Assembly: GCA_003167255.1 (NCBI GenBank)
Contig: PMTR01000131.1
Location: forward strand, 1-48,036
DNA length: 48,036 nt
Reading direction: 5' to 3'
Origin: Bryobacterales bacterium
GTDB taxonomy: Bacteria; Acidobacteriota; Terriglobia; Bryobacterales; Bryobacteraceae
Positions 32,683 through 40,271 of the stretch are shown one piece after another. The notes beneath the pieces were generated by a model. That model was not told the DNA's origin. It saw nothing but the letters and a program-made list of their open reading frames with translations, and searched no databases. The translations under genes were made by a program, and so were the position numbers. The stretch's first letter is position 1. Every line of letters starts with the position of its first letter.

Positions 32683-32815
32683 TGCCGGCTGGGCTTACAG
32701 GACGAACGCGGATCGCGGCTGGCTGATATACCGCGACCCGAAAACCGGGCTGTGGCACCCGATGAAGGAAGCGATGGGGATACTGGAGGCTTCAAATGGA
32801 ATCGCAGTGGTCTGA
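32651..32815 (+). CDS. Small prophage protein (54 residues)
   Basis: ATG 32651 lies within the last codons of the methyltransferase gene in another frame (GAGGGGAGTCTGGCG upstream as a ribosome site). The protein NHARLVDAGWAYRTNADRGW, then LIYRDPKTGLWHPMKEA is compact and Trp-rich. It overlaps the next gene by 20 bases. There is no known family. The tight overlaps suggest translational coupling. Confidence 0.6.
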   Translation: MEQSNHARLVDAGWAYRTNADRGWLIYRDPKTGLWHPMKEAMGILEASNGIAVV

Positions 32816-33032
32816 TCGTTGCGACGATCCGCGAATCGCGCCGCACCTGCAGACGTTGGCGGATCGGTCCTTCGCGTCGTTGATCGAGATCGCGCGGTCG
32901 GTCGGCGTCGATGCGGCGACCGCGCCGTTCGATGTGATGGATGAACACGTGGGGAACACGTGGAAGGCTTGCATCGCGGAATTCCTGGTGGCGCTGTTGC
33001 CGCCCGTTCCGGACGACGCGCCGCCCAAATAG
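32796..33032 (+). CDS. Small prophage protein (78 residues)
   Basis: This 78-residue acidic helical protein (RIAPHLQTLADRSFASLIEI, then ARSVGVDAATAPFDVMDEHV) starts at ATG 32796, overlapping the previous small gene by 20 bases. The stop at 33030-33032 is followed directly by the hairpin at 33035. I recognise no domain. It is the last rightward gene before two leftward genes. Confidence 0.6.
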   Translation: MESQWSDRCDDPRIAPHLQTLADRSFASLIEIARSVGVDAATAPFDVMDEHVGNTWKACIAEFLVALLPPVPDDAPPK

Positions 33033-33034
33033 AG

Positions 33035-33062
33035 AAAGCCGCCAGCAGGACGCTGGCGGCGG
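33035..33062 (+). terminator. GCCGCCAGC/GCTGGCGGC hairpin
   Basis: A GCCGCCAGC arm at about 33038-33046 pairs with GCTGGCGGC at about 33052-33060 across AGGAC. It lies right after the stop of the 78-residue gene and between convergent genes, so it can end transcription from either side. Confidence 0.55.
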
Positions 33063-33088
33063 TGAAGTGGCGGCGGCGTGCGCTCTTT

Positions 33089-33397
33089 CTACAGGCTGGA
33101 CGACAGCAATTCGGCGGCGACGCGGTAGCTGCCCTCGAGTCCTTGCGCCCAGACCTTGTAGCAGTAAGGGCAAAGGCCGGGATCGCCGCCGCGCTCCAGT
33201 TTCTTCATCCTGTTCCGGAGGTCGCATTGTGCGATCTCGCGCGCCTCGTTGATGCTTACGACTACGCCAATGGGCTCATACTGGCCTTCTTCGGATTCCG
33301 CGATCAGCGTCGCGAGGCCCAGTTCGGTGTCGTCCGTTATTACGATTGCGAATCCTGGGGTGGTGGCTCTTTGCTTCTTGGTGGTGGTGGTTTTCAT
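33089..33397 (-). CDS. Prophage small protein with LCPYCYK motif
   Basis: This protein is about 102 residues from the ATG at 33395-33397. After a Lys/Thr-rich start (MKTTTTKKQRATTPGFAIVI) comes a compact domain (TELGLATLIAESEEGQYEPI, then VVVSINEAREIAQCDLRNRM) and a Cys pair in GLCPYCYKVW that could bind metal. A 27-base element shared with the next leftward gene lies 15 bases upstream of its start. The family is not recognised. Its orientation opposes the late genes, suggesting separate (early or lysogenic) expression. Confidence 0.65.
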   Translation of the reverse strand: MKTTTTKKQRATTPGFAIVITDDTELGLATLIAESEEGQYEPIGVVVSINEAREIAQCDLRNRMKKLERGGDPGLCPYCYKVWAQGLEGSYRVAAELLSSSL

Positions 33398-33411
33398 CTG
33401 CGTTCTCCGTA

Positions 33412-33438
33412 CATGACGATTCATCACTCCGGTGCGCC
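33412..33438 (-). promoter_or_regulatory. 27-base shared upstream element, copy 1
   Basis: CATGACGATTCATCACTCCG, then GTGCGCC is identical to 33996-34022. On the minus strand it lies just upstream of the 102-residue gene, and CCTTGC precedes it by 8-10 bases in both copies. It may be a promoter/operator that co-regulates the two leftward genes. Confidence 0.65.
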
Positions 33439-33465
33439 GACAGCGCAAGGGATTGATCGCGCCGC

Positions 33466-33500
33466 CCGCAAGAAAGCCGCCCGTTTCCAGGCGGCTGCTT
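33466..33500 (-). terminator. AGCCGCC/GGCGGCT hairpin
   Basis: AGCCGCC (about 33474-33480) pairs with GGCGGCT (about 33490-33496) with an 8-9 base loop, 22 bases downstream of the leftward DUF3489 gene. AAGAAAG on the left reads as a U-rich run on the minus strand, which supports a terminator for that gene. Confidence 0.55.
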
Positions 33501-33521
33501 TGGAGCGGCGTGTGCAAGGGC

Positions 33522-33962
33522 CTACTTCGCGATCCGGTACGTCCTCTCGCCCGCCTCGTTCTTGCCGGATTCGACCGTGAGGCCCATCTTCTTGGTGAGG
33601 TTGCCACTGATGAAGCCCCGGATCGAGTGCTTCTGCCAGTCGGTTGCCTTGGCGATCTCGGCCATGGTCGCGCCCTTGGGGCGGCGCAGGAGGTCCAGGA
33701 CGATGCTCTTTTTCGAGAATTCGCGCGGCACCACGGCCTCCTTCGCTTTGGGCGCCTTCTTGCTGGTGGCCTTCTCCTTGGCCTGCCTCTTCGACGCGAC
33801 CTTGGCTTGCTTGGTGGCTTTCTTCACGCCCTTGTTGGCCTTGGGCGCGCCCTTCTTCTGGCTGGCAGCCTTCTTCGAGGTGGCCTTCTCCGGCGCGACT
33901 TGCGCGCCCTGTTCCGCAACGGCGGCGGTTTCGGTGGTCTTGGTGGCTTCTGCGTTCGTCAT
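33522..33962 (-). CDS. DUF3489 protein with Lys/Ala-rich histone-like N terminus
   Basis: This protein is about 146 residues from the ATG at 33960-33962; an in-frame ATG at 33998 lies inside the shared 27-base element. Residues 20-85 are a run of Lys/Ala repeats (EKATSKKAASQKKGAPKANK, then GVKKATKQAKVASKRQAKEK) like histone H1 tails. The C-terminal domain (SIVLDLLRRPKGATMAEIAK, then ATDWQKHSIRGFISGNLTKK) is a winged-helix-like DUF3489. It probably binds DNA. A terminator-like hairpin follows the gene. Such genes are common in proteobacterial prophages. Confidence 0.8.
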   Translation of the reverse strand: MTNAEATKTTETAAVAEQGAQVAPEKATSKKAASQKKGAPKANKGVKKATKQAKVASKRQAKEKATSKKAPKAKEAVVPREFSKKSIVLDLLRRPKGATMAEIAKATDWQKHSIRGFISGNLTKKMGLTVESGKNEAGERTYRIAK

Positions 33963-33995
33963 CGGGGTGCTTTTCCTTTCGGCGGGTGATCCGCG

Positions 33996-34022
33996 CATGA
34001 CGATTCATCACTCCGGTGCGCC
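33996..34022 (-). promoter_or_regulatory. 27-base shared upstream element, copy 2
   Basis: It is an exact copy of 33412-33438, placed 34 bases upstream of the DUF3489 start and between that gene and the divergent small terminase gene. It probably contains the promoter for the leftward gene. Confidence 0.65.
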
Positions 34023-34055
34023 TGCAAAGCAAGGCAATTCCTAGCAAATAATCGT

Positions 34056-34544
34056 ATGGCGAACATGAGCCAGCGGGCGTATGCCCGGCAGCGCGGCGTT
34101 TCGGTGAGCACCGTCCAGAAGGCCATCGAGACAGGCCGCATCTCGACATTGCCCACCGGGCAAATCGACTCCGATGTGGCAGACGAAGAGTGGGCACGTA
34201 ACACGCAGACCCATGCGCCAGCGGTCGACCGGCGCGGCCAGGCAGACGAGGATGCCGAGGTCTTCGGCGCGTCGCAGTACACCAAGGCGCGGGCCGTGCG
34301 GGAGCACTACCAGGCGCGCCTCGCCAAGATCGAATACGAGGAACGAATAGCGCAGCTCGTTTCCGGGGATGAGGTCCAGGTAGCCGCTTACAACAAGTTC
34401 CGCCAGTTCCGCGATGCGATGCTCAATCTTCCCGACCGCCTCGCCGCGATGCTTGCCGCCGAGAGTGAAGCCGCCAAGGTGCATGAGGCGCTCACGCTTG
34501 AGATTCGGAAGGCCCTGAATGATTTCGCCGACGCTAACGGCTGA
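34056..34544 (+). CDS. Terminase small subunit (Nu1-like)
   Basis: This 162-residue protein has an N-terminal helix-turn-helix (MSQRAYARQRGVSVSTVQKA, then IETGRISTL), as in lambda Nu1, which recognises the cos site. A long helical C-terminal part (QYTKARAVREHYQARLAKIE, then LNLPDRLAAMLAAES) is typical of the phage small-terminase family that assembles as an oligomer with the large subunit. ATG 34056 or 34065 may be used. It overlaps the large-subunit start by 26 bases. It starts the rightward late operon. Confidence 0.82.
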   Translation: MANMSQRAYARQRGVSVSTVQKAIETGRISTLPTGQIDSDVADEEWARNTQTHAPAVDRRGQADEDAEVFGASQYTKARAVREHYQARLAKIEYEERIAQLVSGDEVQVAAYNKFRQFRDAMLNLPDRLAAMLAAESEAAKVHEALTLEIRKALNDFADANG

Positions 34545-36435
34545 GCAAATCTATTCTGCCGCCGCCGCGGCCGGCGCGCGCCCGGACCCGCTGCTCACCA
34601 TTTCGCAGTGGGCCGACCGCTATCGCTGGCTCTCGCAACGGGCGTCGGCTGAGCACGGTCGCTGGCGCACGGAGCGCACGCCTTATCTGCGCGAGATCAT
34701 GGACTGCCTCTCGCCCATGTCGCCCATCGAGCGCACGGTGTTCATGAAGGGCGCGCAGATCGGCGGCACCGAGTGCGGCAACAACTGGATGGGCTACATC
34801 ATCCACCAGGCGCCGGGGCCGATGATGGCGGTGCAGCCCACCGTCGAGATGGCGAAGCGCAACTCGAAACAGCGCATCGACCCGCTGATCGAGGAGTCGG
34901 AGGTGCTGCGGAAGCTGGTCCGCGATCCACGGTCGCGCGATTCCGGCAACACGGTTCTATCGAAGGACTTTCCGGGCGGCGTGCTGGTGATGACCGGTGC
35001 GAACAGCGCGGTCGGCCTGCGGTCGATGGCCGCGCGGTATCTGTTCCTGGACGAAGTGGACGCCTACCCCGGAGATGTGGAAGGCGAGGGCGACCCGATC
35101 ACGCTGGCGATGGCGCGCACGCGCACGTTCGCCAGGCGGAAGGTGTTCCTCTGCTCGACGCCCAAGATCACCGGCATGAGCCGGATCGAGGCGGCGTATG
35201 AAGAGAGCGATCGGCGCAAGTATTTCGTGCCGTGCCCGACTTGCCGCGATTTCCAGGTCCTGAAATTCGCGCAACTCCGGTGGCCGAAGGGCAATCCGCA
35301 GGGGGCGGTTTACGTTTGCGAGCATTGCGGCCAGGAGATCCAGAACCACCAGAAGCACTGGATGCTGGCTCGCGGCGAGTGGCGCGCGGGCACGAAGGGA
35401 GATGGCAAGACGGCGGGCTTCCACATCTCCAGCCTCTACAGCCCGGTTGGCTGGTTCTCGTGGGGCGACGCAGCCAAACAGTTCGAGCAGGCCCAGAAGA
35501 ACTCCTCGCTGCTGCAGGTATTCGTCAACACCGTGCTGGGCGAGACGTGGACCCAACTCGGCGAGGCTCCGGATTGGCAGAAGCTCTACGACCGCCGCGA
35601 GGACTACAAGGTCGGGCTGGTCCCGCGCGGCGGTCTGTTTCTTACGGCGGGCGCGGACGTTCAGAAGGACCGTATCGAAGTCGAGATCGCCGCCTGGGGC
35701 CGTGGGAAGGAGTCGTGGTCGGTCGATTACCGGGTGTTCGAAGGCGACACGTCGCGCCCGGCTGTGTGGGAGAAACTCACCGACCTGCTGAACGAAACCT
35801 TCACGACCGCATCGGGGCTGGAGTTGCCCATCATGCAACTCGCGATCGACTCCGGATTTGCCACCACCGAGGTCTACCATTGGGCGCGGCGGCAGGGCGG
35901 GCGCGTACTGGTGATCAAGGGCGATTCACGCGCACCAGCGCTGCTCGGGGCGGCTTCGCCCGTGGACGTGGGTCCGTTGGGCGCCAAAATCAAACGCGGT
36001 ATTCGCGTGTGGCCGGTCAACTCCGGCATGGCGAAGGAAGAGTTGTACCGTTGGCTGCGCCTTGATCGGCCCACAGACGAGGACCTTGCCAGCGGTGTGC
36101 CGTTTCCAGCAGGCTACTGCCACTTTCCGAAGTACAGCGAGGAGTACTTCAAGCAGATCACTGCCGAGCAGTTGGTGACGAAGCTGGTCAAAGGCTACCG
36201 GCGGCATGAATGGCAGAAGATGCGCGAGCGCAACGAGGCGCTCGATTGCCGCGTGTATGCGCGCGCGGCGGCAGGCCGGATCGGCATTGATCGTTTCCAG
36301 GAGAAGCACTGGGCCGATTTCGAGCGCCGGGTGGGCGCCCCTCCGGTAAAAGAAGTGAAACCAGCGCAGCAACCACGGCGCACGGAAGGGGCGCCGCCTG
36401 CGCGTAACCGCGTGCGCTTCAGGATGGATCTCTAA
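34519..36435 (+). CDS. Terminase large subunit (lambda gpA family)
   Basis: This 638-residue packaging ATPase/nuclease is the length expected for gpA-type (PF05876) enzymes. The ATP site is FMKGAQIGGTECGNNWMGY (about 75-93). Walker B with catalytic Glu is ARYLFLDEVDAYPGD (about 172-186). Two Cys pairs, CPTC near 239 and CEHC near 267, form a zinc knuckle. A C-terminal nuclease region includes LPIMQLAIDSGFATTEVYHW. It packages DNA into the procapsid, cutting at cos or a similar site. Its stop shares one base with the gpW start. Confidence 0.93.
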   Translation: MISPTLTAEQIYSAAAAAGARPDPLLTISQWADRYRWLSQRASAEHGRWRTERTPYLREIMDCLSPMSPIERTVFMKGAQIGGTECGNNWMGYIIHQAPGPMMAVQPTVEMAKRNSKQRIDPLIEESEVLRKLVRDPRSRDSGNTVLSKDFPGGVLVMTGANSAVGLRSMAARYLFLDEVDAYPGDVEGEGDPITLAMARTRTFARRKVFLCSTPKITGMSRIEAAYEESDRRKYFVPCPTCRDFQVLKFAQLRWPKGNPQGAVYVCEHCGQEIQNHQKHWMLARGEWRAGTKGDGKTAGFHISSLYSPVGWFSWGDAAKQFEQAQKNSSLLQVFVNTVLGETWTQLGEAPDWQKLYDRREDYKVGLVPRGGLFLTAGADVQKDRIEVEIAAWGRGKESWSVDYRVFEGDTSRPAVWEKLTDLLNETFTTASGLELPIMQLAIDSGFATTEVYHWARRQGGRVLVIKGDSRAPALLGAASPVDVGPLGAKIKRGIRVWPVNSGMAKEELYRWLRLDRPTDEDLASGVPFPAGYCHFPKYSEEYFKQITAEQLVTKLVKGYRRHEWQKMRERNEALDCRVYARAAAGRIGIDRFQEKHWADFERRVGAPPVKEVKPAQQPRRTEGAPPARNRVRFRMDL

Positions 36436-36647
36436 TGGCATTCACCCAGTCCGACCTCGATGCTCTCGACGCCGCGCGCAAGCAGGGTGCGCGACGAGTC
36501 CGGTTTCAGGATCGCGAGTTTGAATTCGATTCCGTGGACGACTACTTGAAGCTTCGGAATCTGATTTTGAATGACATCGCCCAGCAGTCTGGACCGCAGC
36601 AAGTGCGCCAGGTTCGCATCTACACCACGAACGGTTGGGGCCAGTAA
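36435..36647 (+). CDS. gpW-like head-tail joining protein
   Basis: This 70-residue protein matches the lambda gpW head-completion family in size and location. It starts on the terminase stop (TAATG overlap). The sequence AFTQSDLDALDAARKQGARR, then EFEFDSVDDYLKLRNLILND is helical with the typical (L)xxLRxxI end. gpW helps close the head at the portal before tail attachment. The position between TerL and portal is the lambda order. Confidence 0.85.
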   Translation: MAFTQSDLDALDAARKQGARRVRFQDREFEFDSVDDYLKLRNLILNDIAQQSGPQQVRQVRIYTTNGWGQ

Positions 36648-36653
36648 ATCGCC

Positions 36654-38258
36654 GTGTCAATTGAAACATTGATGACGCTCGCGCGCCAGGCCGGGCACGA
36701 GCCGATGCCGATCCCGGTTCAGCGCGTGCCGCGCACCCGCGCTATGGGGACGTTCCCGTTCGACGCCGCCGGGCGCGGGCGTCGCGGCATCGGCTGGAAT
36801 CCGCCGTTCCTCGGCCTCAACACGCTCCTGTTTTCGCACGGCCTGGAGTTGCAGGCGCGGAACCGGGACGCCGTTCGCAACAGCGCGTGGGCGGCGGCGG
36901 CCGTGGATTCCTATGTGGCCAACGCGATCGGGCGTGGGATTCGCCTGGTCCCGCACCATCCGGACGAGAAAACCCGCGACCTGATCACCAGGAAGTGGAA
37001 CCGATGGACTCGCGAATGCGACGTCGAGTACGACCCGCGGAATCCCGCGTCGGGCCAGACGGACTTCTACGGCCAGCAGATGGTGATTGCTCGCGAGGTC
37101 ATGGAGGCTGGCGAGTGCTTCGTGCGGTTTCGGCCGCGCTCGCCCAAGGAAGGCCTCACGGTTCCGCTGCAACTGCAGCTCATCGAGGCCGAGCAACTGC
37201 CGCTGTGGCGCACGGCCATCGAGCAGATGCCGCCGAAGAACTCGGTCCGTTGCGGCATCGAGTTTCAGACCGACGGACGGCGTGCGGCGTACCACTTCTG
37301 GAAAGCGCATCCGGGCGAAACGATGTTCTTCCCGATGGAGGCGCTCTCGGTCGAGCGGGTGCCCGCCACCGAGGTGCTGCATGTCTACAAGCCGATTCGC
37401 GCCGGTCAGTTCCGGGGGCAGCCGTGGCTCACGTCGGTGATCGCGAAGCTCTACGAGTTGGAGCAGTATACAGACGCCGAGATCGTCCGCAAGAAGCTCG
37501 CGGCGATGATTACCGGGTTCATCACCCAGGCCAGTCCGGACAATCCGATCATCCCCCCGGATCAATATCAGAACGGGCCGGGCCAGACGGAGCCGGGGAC
37601 GCAGATCAGCAAGCTCGAACCCGGCACCTTCCAGGTGCTGAACTTCGGCGAAGAGGTGTCGTTCGCCGAGGCCAAGGACAGCGGCGATTTCAAATCGTTC
37701 ATCCGGACGTGTCTGCAGGCGTTTTCGAGTGGCGCCGGGCTTGCCGAGTATCAGATCAGTGGCGACCTGTCGGGGATCAACTACTCGTCGATCCGCGCCG
37801 GCCTGCTGGAGTTCCGCCGCAAGTGCGAGCAGTATCAGCATTCGGTTTTCATCTTCCAGGTCTGCCACCCGGTTTATAAACGCTGGCTGCGGGAGGCGAT
37901 GCTAGCGCTGGTGTTCGGCATCGACCTGCTGAACGCGTACAGCAAAGATCCCGAGCCATTCGAGGAAGTGCAGTGGGTAACGCCCGGCTGGCCGTGGGTC
38001 GATCCCGAGAAGGACATCAAAGCTTCCAACGACGCCATCCGCAGCGGCTTGTCCACGCGCTCTGCCGAGGTGGCGGCGCAGGGGCGCGACGCCGGTGCAG
38101 TGGACGCGGAGCAGACGGCGGACAACGAGCGGGCCGACAAGCTTGGGCTCTCTTACGACAGCGATGGCCGGAAGGTCCTGACCGGGCGCAACGCCGGATT
38201 GACGGAAGCCGAGATCCAGCAGGATGCCAGCAAGGGCGAGGTGGACGTGAAGCCATGA
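36654..38258 (+). CDS. Phage portal protein (lambda gpB family)
   Basis: This 534-residue protein starts at GTG 36654. The central portal domain reads RNSAWAAAAVDSYVANAIGR, FYGQQMVIAREVMEAGECFV, HVYKPIRAGQFRGQPWLTSV and DLSGINYSSIRAGLLEFRRK. The dodecameric portal ring is the DNA gate of the capsid and docks the terminase. The C-terminal tail carries DxxQ-rich helices. The stop overlaps the protease gene by four bases (ATGA). Length and order match gpB of lambdoid phages. Confidence 0.92.
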   Translation: MSIETLMTLARQAGHEPMPIPVQRVPRTRAMGTFPFDAAGRGRRGIGWNPPFLGLNTLLFSHGLELQARNRDAVRNSAWAAAAVDSYVANAIGRGIRLVPHHPDEKTRDLITRKWNRWTRECDVEYDPRNPASGQTDFYGQQMVIAREVMEAGECFVRFRPRSPKEGLTVPLQLQLIEAEQLPLWRTAIEQMPPKNSVRCGIEFQTDGRRAAYHFWKAHPGETMFFPMEALSVERVPATEVLHVYKPIRAGQFRGQPWLTSVIAKLYELEQYTDAEIVRKKLAAMITGFITQASPDNPIIPPDQYQNGPGQTEPGTQISKLEPGTFQVLNFGEEVSFAEAKDSGDFKSFIRTCLQAFSSGAGLAEYQISGDLSGINYSSIRAGLLEFRRKCEQYQHSVFIFQVCHPVYKRWLREAMLALVFGIDLLNAYSKDPEPFEEVQWVTPGWPWVDPEKDIKASNDAIRSGLSTRSAEVAAQGRDAGAVDAEQTADNERADKLGLSYDSDGRKVLTGRNAGLTEAEIQQDASKGEVDVKP

Positions 38259-39826
38259 GGAATCTGACTCGTGTGGCATCGCGGTTTGTGAACACGCCAC
38301 TCATGATTCATCCGCCCAAGCTGGACGTCATGGTGCAGGCGCTGGGCCCGCGCCTGGGGATCATTCCGGGAGCACCGGAGACTACCCAGCCGTTCGCCGC
38401 GTCGTACATCGAGCAGGGTGATGACAGCGGCTACCAGGTGATCGACGGCATCGCGATCATCCCGATCCAGGGCGTGCTGACGAAAGCGGAATCCTGGGTT
38501 TCGGCGCTGAGCGGTTGCAGTTCCTATTCGCAGATTGGGGGCTACCTTCAGGACGCGGTGAACGACGTCGGAGTGCGGGCGATTCTCCTGCAGGTTGATT
38601 CACCGGGCGGTGAGACCACCGGATGCCTGGAACTGTCCGACTACGTCTATTCTCTTCGCGGCTTGAAACCTATCTTTGCGGTCGCCGACGATTTCGCATT
38701 TTCGGCGGCCTATGCCCTCACCAGCGCGGCCGACAGGATCTTCGTCACGCGCATGGGAGCGGTCGGGTCCGTTGGCGTCGTCGTGCTCCACACGGAAGAT
38801 TCAAAGTTCAACGATGAGCAGGGATTCAAGTACACCTACATCTTCAAAGGCGACAAGAAGGTCGATGCGAACCCGCATGAACCGCTTTCGGAGCGCGCCG
38901 AAAAGGACATCCAGTCCGAGATTGACCGGCAGTACGAACAGTTCGTTGCAACGGTGGCGCGGAACCGGAAGGCCACCGCAGAAGAGATCATCGCGACGCA
39001 GGCCGGCGTGTTCTGGGCCGAAAATGCCGTTCCGATGCTGGCCGACGGGGTCGGATCGCTGGGCGACGCCATGAACGCGCTTCGCCAACTGCTCGGACAG
39101 CCGGTCCAGAAATCAACGGCGGCGATTGCCGCAATATCCACAACCAAGGAGGTAACAGCAAGTATGCCCGACGAAACACTGACGATCGCCGCCGAAGGTA
39201 AAAAGCCGAGTGACGACGAGAAAACCAACAACGAGCCGAAGTTCTGCCATGCGTGTGGGACCAAGCTTCACGGGGATGCGACGTTCTGCCACGCTTGCGG
39301 CGAGAACGTAAAGGGCGACGCCAAGAAACCGGAAGGCACGGCCCCGCTCACCGGCCTGGCTGCCGTGCCTGGCGAAGCGTTGAAGATGCGTCCCGAGGGC
39401 GACATCGAAGCCATCGGCGCACTGTGCAAGATGGCCGGATGTCCCGACAAGGCCGCGGAACTCCTCACCAAGAAGAAGGCCACCGGCCAATACTTCAGCG
39501 TGGCGGAAATCAGTGAGGAACTGACCGCCGCCCGCGTGATCGAAAGCGAGAGGAGCATGATCACTTCCCACGTCAACCCGAACCAGGGAGCGGTCGGCTC
39601 GCTTCAGGAAATTGAAGCGCAGGCCACCAGTTACGCCCGGCAGAATCGCGGCAAAGAGACTTCCAATCTTTACGCCGAAAGCGGTACCACCAAGCTGACC
39701 AAGGAGCGTGCCTACGCCCAGATGCTCGAAGAGCATCCCGAGGTTTACGGAGCGTTCGTGGCGCAGCACAACGCGAAGGGCCTGATCGCCACGCTCGAGC
39801 GGGCTGGCGTTCGCCTCGCCCGGTAG
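38255..39826 (+). CDS. S49-family capsid protease fused to scaffold (lambda gpC/Nu3 type)
   Basis: This 523-residue protein is the prohead protease. The catalytic Ser150 is in DDFAFSAAYALTSAADRI and the Lys is at 201-202 in FKGDKKVDANP, with the 52-residue Ser-Lys spacing seen in SppA and lambda C. LQVDSPGGETTG is the conserved oxyanion region. After about residue 300 comes a linker with a double Cys pair (FCHACGTKLHGD, then ATFCHACGENV) and a helical scaffold-like domain. An internal in-frame start at 39164 should yield the scaffold alone. It starts on the portal stop as ATGA. Confidence 0.9.
   Translation: MRNLTRVASRFVNTPLMIHPPKLDVMVQALGPRLGIIPGAPETTQPFAASYIEQGDDSGYQVIDGIAIIPIQGVLTKAESWVSALSGCSSYSQIGGYLQDAVNDVGVRAILLQVDSPGGETTGCLELSDYVYSLRGLKPIFAVADDFAFSAAYALTSAADRIFVTRMGAVGSVGVVVLHTEDSKFNDEQGFKYTYIFKGDKKVDANPHEPLSERAEKDIQSEIDRQYEQFVATVARNRKATAEEIIATQAGVFWAENAVPMLADGVGSLGDAMNALRQLLGQPVQKSTAAIAAISTTKEVTASMPDETLTIAAEGKKPSDDEKTNNEPKFCHACGTKLHGDATFCHACGENVKGDAKKPEGTAPLTGLAAVPGEALKMRPEGDIEAIGALCKMAGCPDKAAELLTKKKATGQYFSVAEISEELTAARVIESERSMITSHVNPNQGAVGSLQEIEAQATSYARQNRGKETSNLYAESGTTKLTKERAYAQMLEEHPEVYGAFVAQHNAKGLIATLERAGVRLAR
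39146..39826 (+). CDS. Internal scaffold product (Nu3-like) start within the protease gene
   Basis: AAGGAGGT at 39146-39153 stands 10 bases before ATG 39164, which is in frame with the protease. This would give a 220-residue protein equal to the C-terminal scaffold domain: SMPDETLTIAAEGKKPSDDE, the two CxxC zinc-ribbon pairs, then helices to the end. It copies the lambda C/Nu3 arrangement, where the scaffold is made from an internal start of the protease gene. The feature begins at the ribosome site; coding starts at 39164. Confidence 0.75.
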   Translation, partial: KEVTASMPDETLTIAAEGKKPSDDEKTNNEPKFCHACGTKLHGDATFCHACGENVKGDAKKPEGTAPLTGLAAVPGEALKMRPEGDIEAIGALCKMAGCPDKAAELLTKKKATGQYFSVAEISEELTAARVIESERSMITSHVNPNQGAVGSLQEIEAQATSYARQNRGKETSNLYAESGTTKLTKERAYAQMLEEHPEVYGAFVAQHNAKGLIATLERAGVRLAR

Positions 39827-39848
39827 GGGCGAAAGGAGACCAACAGAC

Positions 39849-40232
39849 ATGGCATTCGAACAGACATTACGCACAGTAGGGCTTCCGGCGGCTGCGGACC
39901 TCACGAGCGGTGGAACTGTGAATCCGCAGTTCTGCTTCGTGACCACCAACGCGTCCGGACAGATCAACTTCACGGGCGCTGGCGCCGTCGCCGACGGCGT
40001 AGTCCAGGATAAGCCCAACGCGCAGGGCGTCGAGGGCGAGGTCGCCATCCTGGGCATCACGAAGCTGGTGACCGGCGCTGCCGTTATTGCGGGCGACCCG
40101 CTGATGGCCAACGCCAGTGGGCAGGCCATCACCGCGACCGCCGGGAATTTCGTGCGGGCGCGCGCTCTGGCTTCCTCGGCGGGGGCTGGCGTGATCATCC
40201 CTGCGCTGCTTCTCGGCCCGTACAAGATGTAG
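39849..40232 (+). CDS. DUF2190 capsid cement/decoration protein
   Basis: This 127-residue protein, preceded by GAAAGGAG, has the repeating beta motifs of the DUF2190 family (VADGVVQDKPNAQGVEGEVA, GDPLMANASGQAITATAGNF and VRARALASSAGAGVIIPALL). Family members bind the outside of HK97-fold capsids and stabilise them, the job of lambda gpD. It is located between protease/scaffold and major capsid genes, exactly where gpD is found. Confidence 0.87.
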   Translation: MAFEQTLRTVGLPAAADLTSGGTVNPQFCFVTTNASGQINFTGAGAVADGVVQDKPNAQGVEGEVAILGITKLVTGAAVIAGDPLMANASGQAITATAGNFVRARALASSAGAGVIIPALLLGPYKM

Positions 40233-40271
40233 CCGTCAGCGAGCCGCAACAACTCAAAGGAGAAATAAGAA

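Noticed and set aside
36657-37868. A 403-residue minus-strand frame opposite the portal gene
   Set aside because: Shadow of the portal coding sequence; Arg/Asp-rich with no known motif.
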